Positions 1 through 9,226 of a stretch of 59,228 nucleotides of DNA are shown here, one piece after another. Within the stretch, counting starts at the first letter, position 1, and every line of letters begins with the position of its first letter. Below the pieces are notes generated by a model. The model did not search any database, had not been told where the DNA came from, and saw only the letters and a program-made list of their open reading frames with translations. The stretch is taken from assembly GCA_963205115.1 (NCBI GenBank), contig CAUJHV010000065.1, positions 1-59,228 of the forward strand, read 5' to 3'. A program made the translations under genes and the position numbers. This stretch comes from Pseudomonadota bacterium (GTDB taxonomy: Bacteria > Pseudomonadota > Gammaproteobacteria > Burkholderiales > Burkholderiaceae_C).

Positions 1-69
1 CCTGCCGTAGGTCTTCTCGATCGACGGGAAGTAAGACGCGGGTCCCTTGACTTTGTCACCTGTGGCCAC
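1..69 (-). CDS. DUF4287-type protein, N-terminal fragment cut by window edge
   Basis: Only about 23 codons lie inside the window. Read leftward, the peptide contains GPASYFPSIEKTYGR, which resembles the conserved start of DUF4287 proteins (family of unknown function). I chose the GTG at 69 because AAGGAG sits six bases upstream of it; an in-frame ATG at 111 would add 14 residues but has no ribosome binding site. The gene diverges from the STAND gene to its right. The family call rests on one short motif. Confidence 0.55.
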   Translation of the reverse strand, partial: MATGDKVKGPASYFPSIEKTYGR

Positions 70-202
70 GTTGCACTCCTTGCGAGGGTTTGAGCCCTGG
101 TAGGGCGCCATGATGCCAAGCTTTCAGACCGATACGCGGCGCGAGAGTGCATGCGCCGGGGCCCAGCGTGTGGCTGCGCCATGGCCACCCTACACTAGGC
201 CG

Positions 203-331
203 ATGAACCGCTTCCTCGGCATCGACGCCTTCATCCGAGTTGTCGAATCGTCGAGATCTGTAGAAGCCGCGCGGCAGAAATGCGTGTCGCGATCCGCCTT
301 CACGGCGCACGTTCAGCCGATCGAAGCGTGA
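203..331 (+). pseudogene. Remnant of a LysR-type regulator (HTH N-terminus only)
   Basis: A 42-codon frame starts MNRFLGIDAFIRVVE and continues with EAARQKCVSRSAFTAHVQ. That is the canonical N-terminal helix-turn-helix of a LysR regulator (AF.RVVE..S...AA..L.VS.SA.TAHV..LE). It stops at TGA 329-331, with no effector domain (full family length about 300 residues). The stop overlaps the GTG start of the downstream STAND gene as GTGA. I infer that the STAND gene was placed into, or recombined with, an old lysR gene and kept its first 40 codons as a leader. A real small protein is possible but less likely. Confidence 0.6.
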
Positions 332-3300
332 AGCGGCTGCGCGTCTACCTGTCGTCCACCTTCGAAGACCTCGCGGCGCATCGGGCGGCTGTGTTCGCTG
401 CACTCGAAAAGGGCGGTCTGGATGTGGCCCGCATGGAGGCCTACACCGCCGCCGACGAACGGCCATTGGACTTGTGCCTGCGTGACGTGGCCCAGTCGGA
501 CATCTACGTCGGCCTCTTCGCCTGGCGCTATGGATACGAGCCGCCGGCAGAGCATGGCAATCCCCTTGCACAGTCGATCACCGAGCTCGAATACCGACGC
601 GCCGAGGCCGCCAAGCTGCGCAAGCTGCTGTTCTTCGCCCACCCGGACACCCAGTCGGCCTGGCCCGACCGGTTCAAGGACGAGGTGACCGGCGCAGGCG
701 AACGGGGCGAAAAGCTGAACCGGTTCCGAAAGGAACTGGGCACGGAAAAGACCGGTAGCTTCTTCCGCACACCCGAAGAGCTGGCGACGCTGGTGCTCGC
801 GTCCATCATGCGCAGCGGTTTGAGCGGTCGCACCTACAACGTGCCGCCGCGCGCGCCGGGGTTCGTGGCCCGGCCGGCCCTCACCAAGACCATCGTGGAC
901 GCACTCCTGGGTACTGCCGACGGCGTGCCCGGCGCGAGCACCCTGGTGCAAGGCCCGGGCGGCTTTGGCAAGACCACGCTGGCCATCGACGTGTGCCACC
1001 GCGCCGAGGTGGTCGACGCGTTTGCCGATGGCTTGCTGTGGGTCACGCTGGGCGAGGAGCCCGACATGGCCAGCAAGCTGAGCGATCTGCATGTGGTGGC
1101 CAGCGGCAGCCCGCCGGCGGTGGCGGGTGTCGAGGCCATCGGCCAGGCCCTGGCCCAAACGCTCGCGGGCCGACGTTGCCTGCTGGTCGTCGACGACGTC
1201 TGGCGATCGCAGGATCTGGCCCCATTCCTGAAGCTCGAAGGACCGCGGCTGCTGGTGACCACGCGCATCCGCTCGCTGATCGAACAGGCCGGCCAGGCGC
1301 ATTGGCCCGACGTGCCTGTCGACGAAATGGATGCCAGCGAAGCAGCGGCCATCCTGCAGCGGGGCCTGGCCCCCGATGCGGCCGACAGCCAGGCCTTGCA
1401 CCTGCTGGCCGAACGGCTGGGGTGCTGGCCGCTGCTGCTCGAACTGGCCAACGCCCGGCTGCTGGAAGAGAACCGGTCACGCCCCGGGCAGCTGGCGCCA
1501 TGCATCGCGCGCTTGACGATGCTGTTCGAGCGCAAGGGCGTGCTGGGCTTCGACCGGCGCGACCCGAACGCGCGCAACGCAGCGGTGGCCAATTCGGTCG
1601 ACGTGGGCCTGGAACGCGCCGAAGAGATGTTTGCAGGCCTGGCCCAGAAGGCCGCCGAGCTGTCCGTGTTCCCGGAAGACGTGGCCATCCCGGCCCAGGT
1701 GCTGGCCGACCTGTGGACGATGGACGAATTCGATGTCGAAGAAGAGTGCCTGCGGCCGCTGGACGACCTCAGCCTGCTGCGCTGGGACCGGCAGGCCGGC
1801 ACCATCCGCTTGCACGACATGATCCGCCGTGCGCTGGAGGCGCGCCTGGCCGACCCGAAGGCCGTGCACCGCCGGCTGACCGATGCATGGACGGACGCGC
1901 ACCACCTGCCGCACGAATACGCCTGGCGCTGGTTCGGCTGGCACTGCGTTCGCGCCGACGACAGTGTGCGGCTGCATGCCCTGCTGCTCGATTTCGACTG
2001 GCTGCACGCCAAGCTCCAGGCCACCGATATCGATGCGCTGATCGGCGAATTCGACCTGCTTCCACGCAGCCCGCAGGCCGATCTGCTGCAGGGTGCGTTG
2101 CGGCTGTCGGCGCACGTGCTCGGCAAGAACAAGTCGCAACTGGCAGCCCAGTTGCTGGCGCGCATCCCTGAAAGCGAGACCGGGCTGCGAGACCCGATCG
2201 TCGCGTCGGCGCTGACCGCGCGCGAACCGTGGTTGCGGCCGGTGCGACAGACCCTGACCGCCCCCGGCGGGCCATTGCTGCGCACGTTGGAAGGGCACAC
2301 CGAAAAGGTCACCGCCGTCGCGATCTTGCCGAACGGCCAACACGCGCTGTCGGCAAGCCAAGACGGAACCCTCAAGCTCTGGAACCTGATAAATGGACAA
2401 GTGCTGCGGACCTTCGAAGGAGACGGCTGTCGGGGGTTAGACGGTGTCGCGATCACACCCGATGGCCGGCGCGCTGTGACGGCGAGTTCGGACACGGCCC
2501 TGTGGGTCTGGGACATCAAGACGGGTGAAGTGCTGCGCACGCGCGAAGGGCATGCGGATTGGGTACGGGCGGTGGCGGTCACGCCCGACGGCCGGCGCGC
2601 GCTGTCGGCCAGCAGGGACAAGACGCTCAAGCTGTGGGACCTCGCCAGCGGCGAGTGTCTGCGTACGCTGGAAGGACATGCCGACCAAGTCAACGCCGTA
2701 GCGATTTCATCGGACGGCCAATGGGCCCTTTCGGCCAGCGACGACAAGACCGTCAAGGTGTGGAACCTCGACACGGGGGCGGTCTTGCGAACGCTCGAAG
2801 GACCTACCAGCGGGGTGAGGACCGTGGCAATCTCGCCAGATGGTCTGCGGGCAATCTCGATGGATTGGGACGCAACGATCGTTTGGGACCTCGTGCGCGG
2901 CATCGTGCTGCACAAGCTGCACAGCTATGTCTATGGGCGTGACGCAGCGGTAGCCATTGCACCGGATGGCAATCGTGCAGTGACCGCCGGGCCGCACTGC
3001 ACGCTCCAGGTCTGGGACCTGGAACGTGCGGCATTGCTGCAAACCCTTGAAGGTCACAGCGGCGAGATCCATGCGATCGCGCTCACGCCGGACGGAAAGC
3101 GGGCCGTTTCTGCGAGCTCGGATCACACACTCAAGGTCTGGGACCTGGAGCGCAACGAAGCACCGGGATTGGTCGATGCGCCAGAATTCTTTATCCACGC
3201 CCTGTTGGTCATGCCGGACGGCCGACGCGTGATCAGTGACCACGCGCCGCGGATGTGGGACGCCGAGCGCGGTGAGATGGTGGGCGCGCTGCCCTGGCTC

Positions 3301-4359
3301 TCGCCCCGAGCCTATGCACCGGGTCAGGCACTGGCGCTGTCGGCGGACGGGACGCGCGCGGTATCGGCCACAGGCTTGAAGCTCTGGGTCTGGGACTTCG
3401 AGGCCTTGCAAACGCTTGGCGGGCCGGCCGGAGCTTCGGACCCCCTTGCGAGCATATTTGGACTCGAGGCCGCGACCGCCGATGCCACCGATCTCTCGCG
3501 CCCCTCGCCCGACCCGTTCAGCGAAGGCCAACCTGACGATCCGTTCAAAGACTTGTTTGGACTTAACGGGGGTGCGCCGAGCGAACCGCCCGCTTCGCCA
3601 GACGAGCGCACCAAACACGATGCTCTGGTGACTGAATTCGACCCCTTCGCCGACCTCTTCGGTGAAACGAGCCGCACGGACCTCCCACCCCCACCGCCGG
3701 ATCGATACGAACCGCTGCTCACGCTCGAAACCTCGAGCTCAAACGCTGGATTCATTCAATGCGTGGCCATCACGCCGGATGGGCGTCTGGCGGTATCGGC
3801 GTGTCATGACACCTCGCTCGTGGTCTGGGACCTTTTACGCGGCGTCGAACTGCACAAGCTGCAAGGCCATACCCATCCGGTTCGCGCAGTGGCGATCACG
3901 CCGGACGGTCAGCGGGTGCTGTCTGCCAGTTGGGACCACACCCTCAAGATCTGGGCCCTTGCCAGCGGAGAGTTGTTGCGAACGCTGGAGGGTCACACGG
4001 GAGTTGTGAACGCCGTGGCCATCGTGCCTGACGGCCTGCACGCCGTGTCGGCAAGCGAGGACGCGACTCTCAGGGTCTGGGACCTGACCAACGGCGAACT
4101 CGTGCGCACGCTCGAAGGGCACACCCGCGGCGTCACCTCGGTGGCCCTGACCCTCGACGGTGGCCGGGCCGTCTCGGGCAGCGACGACCGCAGCGTGCGC
4201 GTGTGGGACCTGGCTGGCGGCGACGTGGTCGCGACCTTCGTCGCCGACTCGCCGGTGACAGCGACGGCGGTGGCGCACAACGGCAAATCCGTCATGGCGG
4301 CTGACTCGACGCCGCGAGTCCACTTCCTCTGCCTCGAAAACGCCCCCTCGATCCGGTGA
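328..4359 (+). CDS. STAND NTPase: DUF4062 + NB-ARC + 14 WD40 repeats
   Basis: Multidomain protein of 1343 residues if the GTG at 328 is used; an in-frame ATG at 280 would add 16 residues that read as lysR out of frame. Residues about 3-95 are DUF4062 (RVYLSSTFEDL, then DIYVGLFAWRYGYEPP and SITELEYRRA). Residues 209-217 form the P-loop GPGGFGKTT and 285-292 the Walker B LLVVDDVW, followed by LLVTTR and a GLPL-like LGCWPLLLEL, as in NB-ARC ATPases. From about residue 651 there are 14 WD40 units (LEGH...AVAITPDG...SAS.D.TLKVWDL), enough for two seven-bladed propellers. A low-complexity insert at about residues 1030-1128 separates units 9 and 10. Such STAND proteins are ligand sensors; some act in phage defence, others in signalling. 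No known defence gene is adjacent, so the role is open. Confidence 0.85.
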   Translation: MKRLRVYLSSTFEDLAAHRAAVFAALEKGGLDVARMEAYTAADERPLDLCLRDVAQSDIYVGLFAWRYGYEPPAEHGNPLAQSITELEYRRAEAAKLRKLLFFAHPDTQSAWPDRFKDEVTGAGERGEKLNRFRKELGTEKTGSFFRTPEELATLVLASIMRSGLSGRTYNVPPRAPGFVARPALTKTIVDALLGTADGVPGASTLVQGPGGFGKTTLAIDVCHRAEVVDAFADGLLWVTLGEEPDMASKLSDLHVVASGSPPAVAGVEAIGQALAQTLAGRRCLLVVDDVWRSQDLAPFLKLEGPRLLVTTRIRSLIEQAGQAHWPDVPVDEMDASEAAAILQRGLAPDAADSQALHLLAERLGCWPLLLELANARLLEENRSRPGQLAPCIARLTMLFERKGVLGFDRRDPNARNAAVANSVDVGLERAEEMFAGLAQKAAELSVFPEDVAIPAQVLADLWTMDEFDVEEECLRPLDDLSLLRWDRQAGTIRLHDMIRRALEARLADPKAVHRRLTDAWTDAHHLPHEYAWRWFGWHCVRADDSVRLHALLLDFDWLHAKLQATDIDALIGEFDLLPRSPQADLLQGALRLSAHVLGKNKSQLAAQLLARIPESETGLRDPIVASALTAREPWLRPVRQTLTAPGGPLLRTLEGHTEKVTAVAILPNGQHALSASQDGTLKLWNLINGQVLRTFEGDGCRGLDGVAITPDGRRAVTASSDTALWVWDIKTGEVLRTREGHADWVRAVAVTPDGRRALSASRDKTLKLWDLASGECLRTLEGHADQVNAVAISSDGQWALSASDDKTVKVWNLDTGAVLRTLEGPTSGVRTVAISPDGLRAISMDWDATIVWDLVRGIVLHKLHSYVYGRDAAVAIAPDGNRAVTAGPHCTLQVWDLERAALLQTLEGHSGEIHAIALTPDGKRAVSASSDHTLKVWDLERNEAPGLVDAPEFFIHALLVMPDGRRVISDHAPRMWDAERGEMVGALPWLSPRAYAPGQALALSADGTRAVSATGLKLWVWDFEALQTLGGPAGASDPLASIFGLEAATADATDLSRPSPDPFSEGQPDDPFKDLFGLNGGAPSEPPASPDERTKHDALVTEFDPFADLFGETSRTDLPPPPPDRYEPLLTLETSSSNAGFIQCVAITPDGRLAVSACHDTSLVVWDLLRGVELHKLQGHTHPVRAVAITPDGQRVLSASWDHTLKIWALASGELLRTLEGHTGVVNAVAIVPDGLHAVSASEDATLRVWDLTNGELVRTLEGHTRGVTSVALTLDGGRAVSGSDDRSVRVWDLAGGDVVATFVADSPVTATAVAHNGKSVMAADSTPRVHFLCLENAPSIR

Positions 4360-4425
4360 CACTCGAGGTGCTCCGGCGCCTGAAACATCCATCGCCCCAA
4401 CCGCAAACCACGTTCCGAGCCCACC

Positions 4426-5241
4426 ATGACCCGCCGCCTCGCCCTCGCCCAATTGATGGCCCTGCCCTACTCCCCGCCGCAGATGGTGGCGCTGGCCGCC
4501 GAAGCCGGCGTGCAGGCCGCGGGCATTCGCCTGTGGCCCACGGCACCGGGCACGGTCTTCTATCCGCTGGTGACAGACCGCGCCATGCGCCGCGAGACAC
4601 AAGCCGCGCTGCGCGACACCGGCGTGCGGATCCTGGATGTCGAGGTGGCGCGCATCAACGAACGCTTCGACATCGAAGCCTGGCTGCCCACCTTCGAGGT
4701 CTGCGGCGAGCTCGGTGCCGCGCACATCAACATCGTCGCCGACGACCCGGTGGAATCACGCCTGACGGCCGCCTACGCCGCCGCCTGCGAAGCCGCGCGC
4801 ACCTTCGGCCTGAGCTGCGACCTGGAATTCATGGCCTGGACGGCGGTCAAGGACCTGGCGCAGGCGCGCCGCGTCGTGGCCGCCGCCGCGCAGCCCAACA
4901 GCGGCATCATCGTGGACGCGCTGCACTTCGCACGCTCCAACTGTTCACTCGATGAGCTGGACAGCCTGCCGCGCGAGTGGCTGCACTGGATGCAGCTGTG
5001 TGATGGGCCGATTCCCGGCCCGACCACGACGGAAGGCCTGATCCACGCGGCGCGCTGCGAGCGCATGCTGCCGGGTGAAGGAGCGCTGGATCTGCGCGGG
5101 CTGCTGCAGCGACTGCCGAAGGACCTGACGGTCAGCATCGAAGTGCCCAGCGACACGCGGGCGCCGAAGGTGGGCTATCTCGCCTGGGCGAAACAGGCCG
5201 TGGCGATGGCGCGCGAGCTGCTGGCCGAGATCGACCGCTGA
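4426..5241 (+). CDS. Sugar phosphate isomerase/epimerase-like TIM barrel protein
   Basis: 271 residues with the fold signature of the xylose isomerase-like/AP endonuclease 2 superfamily: an N-terminal LAQLMALPYSPPQMVALAAEAG strand-helix, RILDVEVARI, a central LEFMAW strand carrying a metal-ligand-type Glu, GIIVDALHFARS, and VSIEVPSD near the end. Members isomerise or epimerise sugars, inositols or keto acids. It lies 66 bases after the STAND gene and converges on the flavoprotein operon, 19 bases away. The substrate cannot be assigned. Confidence 0.75.
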   Translation: MTRRLALAQLMALPYSPPQMVALAAEAGVQAAGIRLWPTAPGTVFYPLVTDRAMRRETQAALRDTGVRILDVEVARINERFDIEAWLPTFEVCGELGAAHINIVADDPVESRLTAAYAAACEAARTFGLSCDLEFMAWTAVKDLAQARRVVAAAAQPNSGIIVDALHFARSNCSLDELDSLPREWLHWMQLCDGPIPGPTTTEGLIHAARCERMLPGEGALDLRGLLQRLPKDLTVSIEVPSDTRAPKVGYLAWAKQAVAMARELLAEIDR

Positions 5242-5260
5242 AGCAAGACTCACCCGCGAG

Positions 5261-7027
5261 TCACGCCCCGGCCGGGCTTCCAGCCCGCGCACGCGCCACC
5301 GCATCGCGCGCGGCGAGAAAGCCGAACACCATGCCCGGCCCGATCGTGATGCCCGGCCCGGGATAGGCACCGCCCATCACCGAGTGCATGTCGTTGCCTA
5401 CGGCATAGAGGCCGGGCACGGGTTGGCCATCGCTGCCGCGCACGCGCGCGCTGGCGTCGGTGTCCAGGCCCATCGCGGCGCCGATGTCACCCGGGTAGAG
5501 CTTCACCGCGTAGAACGGCGCCGTCGCGATCGGCCCGAGGTTGGCGTTCGGGTGGCCGGCGCTGGCGTCGCCGATGTTGCGCTGGTAGGCCGTCACGCCA
5601 CGCCCGAACTGCGGGTCATGGCCGTCGCGCGCAAAGCCGTCCATCTGTTCCACCGTCTGCTGCAGGCCGGCGGCGTCGATGCCCAGCTTCTGCGCCAAGT
5701 CGGCCAGCGTGCGGCCTTCGGTCAGGTAGCCGTCGGCCAGGAAGGGCTCGAGCCCCTTGCCGCCCGGGCGCACCATGCCGATGCCATAACGCTTGAGCGC
5801 AGTGGCATCGCAGACCAGGAAGGCGGGCACGGCCGCGCGCGCGGGGTCCTGCGCGGCCTGCGCATGCGCGGCCTGCATCGCCAGGCCGAAGCGGTGGTAC
5901 GAGGTGCTTTCGTTGACGAAGCGCCGGCCGCCGCGATCGACGGTCACCATGCCGGGTTTGGCGCGGTCCATGACGAAGTGCGGGAAGACGGCCGTGCTGC
6001 CGTCAGGCCGCTTGCGCAGCGTCACCGGTGCCCAGAAGGCTGGGCTCTTCGCGCCGGTTCCCAGGTGTGCGCCAAATGGCCGCACGAGCTCGTGCACGGC
6101 CCCGGTGTGCCCCGGCGCGCCCGCGCACCAGCTCGCGTCGATGCCTGGCAGCCACTGCGCGCGCATCTGCGGGTGGCGGTTGAAGCCACCGGTGGCCAGC
6201 AGCACGCCGCCGCGGGCCTGCAGGCGGCGGCGCCGACCGCCTTGTTCGATCTCGATGCCGGTGACGCCGCCGGCCGCGTCGCCCGTCAAGGCCGTGACCT
6301 CCGCCTGCATCAGCAGCTGCGCCTGCGGCTGACGTGACAGCGACAACAGCAGCCGCCCCACCAGCGCATTGCCCATCACCAGCCGCGTCCCGCGCTGGCG
6401 GCTCAAACGGTCCACCGCATGCCGCGACAGTATCTTGACCGCGTGCGAGAACGAGGCCCAGGAGCCGGTCAGGTTCAGCAGGTGGTTGATGTCCGTGCGG
6501 TCGACCATCATGCCGCCCAGCACGGTGAATTCGGGGATCGGCGGGCGCAGCAGGTCGAACAGCGGGCCGAGCTGCCGGCCGTCGAACGGCACGGGTTCCA
6601 GCGCACGGCCGCGCAGCGTGGCGCCGTCCAGATCGCTTTCGTAATCCGGGTGCGTCGCATACGGGCGGTAATGCACCTCGGTGTGGTTCTCGAAGCGCTC
6701 CACCGCTTCGCTGCCGTGCTGCAGCAGCGCCTGGCGCGCCTGCAGGTCACCGTGCTCGCCCACCACCTGCGCCAGATAGGCCGATGCACGTTCCAGCGTA
6801 TCGGCCTCGCCCACGGTTTTCATGTGGCGCGTCAGCGGAATCCAGGTCGTGCCGGCCGACCAGGCCGTCGTGCCACCCACCCAGGCGCTGCGTTCCACGA
6901 CGAGCACACGCGCGCCGTCGATGCCGGCATGCACGGCGGCCGACAGGCCCGCGCCGCCCGCGCCGATGACGATCAGGTCGAAGCTCTCGCCGTCTTTCAG
7001 TGCGTCCAGGCTGATGGGCAGGGTCAT
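5261..7027 (-). CDS. FAD-dependent oxidoreductase (KstD/fumarate reductase flavoprotein family)
   Basis: 588 residues. The N-terminus has the FAD dinucleotide-binding motif GxGxxG (GAGGAG, residues 22-27) in LIVIGAGGAGLSAAV. The C-terminus has the family signature GLYAVGNDMHSVMGG followed by YPGPGITIGP. These cytoplasmic flavoproteins dehydrogenate or reduce carbon-carbon bonds next to carbonyls, as 3-ketosteroid 1-dehydrogenase does. I start at ATG 7027 rather than an upstream in-frame codon because it overlaps the NIPSNAP stop as ATGA. It is the last gene of a four-gene leftward operon that contains a second, related flavoprotein. Confidence 0.85.
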   Translation of the reverse strand: MTLPISLDALKDGESFDLIVIGAGGAGLSAAVHAGIDGARVLVVERSAWVGGTTAWSAGTTWIPLTRHMKTVGEADTLERASAYLAQVVGEHGDLQARQALLQHGSEAVERFENHTEVHYRPYATHPDYESDLDGATLRGRALEPVPFDGRQLGPLFDLLRPPIPEFTVLGGMMVDRTDINHLLNLTGSWASFSHAVKILSRHAVDRLSRQRGTRLVMGNALVGRLLLSLSRQPQAQLLMQAEVTALTGDAAGGVTGIEIEQGGRRRRLQARGGVLLATGGFNRHPQMRAQWLPGIDASWCAGAPGHTGAVHELVRPFGAHLGTGAKSPAFWAPVTLRKRPDGSTAVFPHFVMDRAKPGMVTVDRGGRRFVNESTSYHRFGLAMQAAHAQAAQDPARAAVPAFLVCDATALKRYGIGMVRPGGKGLEPFLADGYLTEGRTLADLAQKLGIDAAGLQQTVEQMDGFARDGHDPQFGRGVTAYQRNIGDASAGHPNANLGPIATAPFYAVKLYPGDIGAAMGLDTDASARVRGSDGQPVPGLYAVGNDMHSVMGGAYPGPGITIGPGMVFGFLAARDAVARARAGSPAGA

Positions 7028-7419
7028 GGGCGTGACAGGGGCAGCGCGCGCAGCGAAGGCATCGCGACGCGGCGGATCAGGCGCGTCTCCTGCGCCTCGA
7101 TGAGGTGTTCGGAAGCTGCCAGGTAGGCCGGGAAGTCCGGGTGCGTGTCGCGCGCCTGGCAGCGGGCTTCGTAGTCTGCCAGGCCATCGTAGCCCCACAG
7201 GTGCACAAACTGGTTCAGCGGCCCGACGTGGCTGGTCCAGAAGCCCAGCGGGTGCCCCAGGGTCTGCAGCAGGATGGGCATGGCCAGGCGGTCGAAAACC
7301 TCGATGAACTCGCCCATCTTGCGCAGGCGGATCGTGTAGATGCGGTGGTCGACCAGTGCCTTTCCGGTGGCGGCGATCACGGCGTCGGGCGCAGCCGCGT
7401 GGGTCTGCTCAGGCGGCAC
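7024..7419 (-). CDS. NIPSNAP family protein
   Basis: 131 residues. The core DHRIYTIRLRKMGEFIEVF, then LGFWTSHVGPLNQFVHLWGY and a short basic C-terminus, match the ferredoxin-like NIPSNAP domain, often found beside catabolic oxidoreductases; biochemical role unknown. The start is the GTG at 7419: GAGGAG lies seven bases upstream and the codon sits inside the last codons of the preceding flavoprotein gene (11 bp overlap). Its stop overlaps the next gene's ATG. It therefore bridges two flavoprotein genes by translational coupling. Confidence 0.8.
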   Translation of the reverse strand: MPPEQTHAAAPDAVIAATGKALVDHRIYTIRLRKMGEFIEVFDRLAMPILLQTLGHPLGFWTSHVGPLNQFVHLWGYDGLADYEARCQARDTHPDFPAYLAASEHLIEAQETRLIRRVAMPSLRALPLSRP

Positions 7420-9196
7420 GGCGCTGCTCCTCGGCGGTGGCCAGGGCTGGCGCCGCCTGCGCTGCCGATGGCCTGGCGGGCACGCCCGCACCATCCGCGC
7501 GCGCGGCCTGCGCCAGGTGTCGGCCCAGCATCCACCCAAAGGTCATGTTGGGCCCCAGCGTGATGCCCGCGCCGGGATAGTTGCCGCCCATCACGCTCGC
7601 GCGGTCGTTGCCCACCGCATAAAGCCCGTCGATGGCCGAGCCGTCGCGGCGCAGCACCTGGCCTTGCACGGTGGTGCTCAGGCCGTCGAAGGTGCCCAGG
7701 TCACCCATCAGCAGCTTCACCGCGTAGAACGGCCCCTGCGCCACCGGTGCCACGCACGGATTGGGTCGATGTTCCGGATCGGCCAGGTAGCGGTTGAAGC
7801 TCGTGCGCCCACGACCGAAGGCCGGGTCTTCGCCGCGCGTGGCGTCGGTGTTGTACGCCGCCACCGTACGCGCCAGGCCCTCGGGGTCGATGCCCGCCTG
7901 CGCGGCCAGCGCCTGCAGCGTGTCGCCTTTCAGCAGATAGCCGTTGCGCAGGAAACGGCCGTGTGGCACCGGGGCGGGCTTGACGTAGCCCAGGCCATAC
8001 TTGCCCAGCGTGGTGTGGTCGCAGATCAGCCAGGCCGCGGTGTCGCCTGCGCCCTTGTTGGCCTCGATCATCGCGGCGCCCACGTCGTGGTAGCTCTCGC
8101 TTTCGTTGCAGAAGCGCTCGCCGCTGCGCGTGACGCCGATGACACCCGGCTTGTAGCGGTCGAGCAGGTGCACGAAGACGCCGTCGGTTCCGGGCTCCGC
8201 GCCTGCGCCAGGCACACGCGAGACCGGCATCCAGGCGGCGGCGTTCGGGAAGCGGATGTCGAAGCGCCCGCCGGCCTCTTCACCCAGACGGATGCCGTCT
8301 CCCGTGTTGCCCGCGGGAACCGGCGAGAGGTGCTCGCCGCCGCGATGGCGGTGCGGGTAGGCCTGCGCCGTGCGCGCCTCGTCGTGCGGGAAGCCGCCGC
8401 AGGCCAGCACCACGCCCAGGCGGGCGCGCAGGGTGACGTCTGCGCCGTCCCTGTGCACCACCGCGCCCCGCACCGCGCCGCCTTCGACAAGCAAGCGCCG
8501 CGCGGGTGACGAGGTCCAGATCGGCACGCCCAGGTCCAGGGCCGATTTCGCCAGCCGCGCCGCCAGCGCATTGCCGCTGGTGACCTGCACGCCACGACCA
8601 TAACGCAGAAGTTCAGCCACATGCAGCGCCAGCCGCTTGACGACGTAGCGGAAGGAAGTGAAGGACTTCGTCGCCTTGAAGAAGTGCTTCAGGTCGGCAT
8701 TGGACGAATTGAACATCATGCCGATGAAGGTGATGGTCTTCAGCGGCGGGCGCAGCCGCGCCATGTCCGCGCCGAGCCCGCGGATGTCGAAAGGCGCGGC
8801 CAGCACCGAGCGGCCGATGTCCACGCCGCCGTCCACAGTGGGGTGGTAATCCGGGTAGAGCGTCGGCACGAACTTCACGGCCGTCTCGCGCTCGAACCAC
8901 TCGAGCATCTTCGGTCCGTTGTCGAGGAAGGCGTCGACGGACTCCGCATCGAAGAATTCGCCCGTTTCGGCCGCCATGTAGCGGCGCGCGGCCTCGCGTG
9001 TGTCCTGCTTCGCCGCCGGGCAGTGTGGATTGCCCGGAATCCAGAGCACGCCGCCGGAAAAGGCCGTCGTGCCGCCGAAGACCGCTTCCTTCTCCACCAC
9101 GCGCACGTCCAGCCCCGCATGCCGGGCGGCGATTGCCGTGGACAAGCCGCCCGAACCCGAGCCGATCACCAGCACGTCGCAGTCGTGTTCACTCAT
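7409..9196 (-). CDS. FAD-dependent oxidoreductase (KstD/fumarate reductase flavoprotein family)
   Basis: 595 residues. FAD motif GSGSGG at residues 12-17 (DVLVIGSGSGGLSTA), then GGTTAFSGGVLWIPGN, typical of KstD-like dehydrogenases. The C-terminal GLYAVGNDRASVMGG and YPGAGITLGP match the paralogue at 5261-7027. AGGAGA precedes ATG 9196. It lies 30 bases downstream of the SDR gene in the same operon. Two such flavoproteins in one operon suggest successive dehydrogenations, or reduction and dehydrogenation, of a ring or alicyclic substrate; that is inference. Confidence 0.85.
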   Translation of the reverse strand: MSEHDCDVLVIGSGSGGLSTAIAARHAGLDVRVVEKEAVFGGTTAFSGGVLWIPGNPHCPAAKQDTREAARRYMAAETGEFFDAESVDAFLDNGPKMLEWFERETAVKFVPTLYPDYHPTVDGGVDIGRSVLAAPFDIRGLGADMARLRPPLKTITFIGMMFNSSNADLKHFFKATKSFTSFRYVVKRLALHVAELLRYGRGVQVTSGNALAARLAKSALDLGVPIWTSSPARRLLVEGGAVRGAVVHRDGADVTLRARLGVVLACGGFPHDEARTAQAYPHRHRGGEHLSPVPAGNTGDGIRLGEEAGGRFDIRFPNAAAWMPVSRVPGAGAEPGTDGVFVHLLDRYKPGVIGVTRSGERFCNESESYHDVGAAMIEANKGAGDTAAWLICDHTTLGKYGLGYVKPAPVPHGRFLRNGYLLKGDTLQALAAQAGIDPEGLARTVAAYNTDATRGEDPAFGRGRTSFNRYLADPEHRPNPCVAPVAQGPFYAVKLLMGDLGTFDGLSTTVQGQVLRRDGSAIDGLYAVGNDRASVMGGNYPGAGITLGPNMTFGWMLGRHLAQAARADGAGVPARPSAAQAAPALATAEEQRRAA

Positions 9197-9226
9197 GGAT
9201 GTCTCCTGATGTCGATCGTTGGCGAT

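Noticed and set aside
834..2915. Long minus-strand frame opposite the STAND gene
   Set aside because: It is rich in Ser/Arg, has no recognisable domain, and mirrors a gene with clear WD40 and NB-ARC motifs. High GC leaves such antisense frames open by chance; the same applies to 12659-13819, 46795-48348 and 48318-50402.
1..5241. Phage-defence island around the STAND gene
   Set aside because: No restriction, toxin-antitoxin, CBASS, retron or other defence gene accompanies it; the neighbours are metabolic. A defence role for the single gene remains possible.
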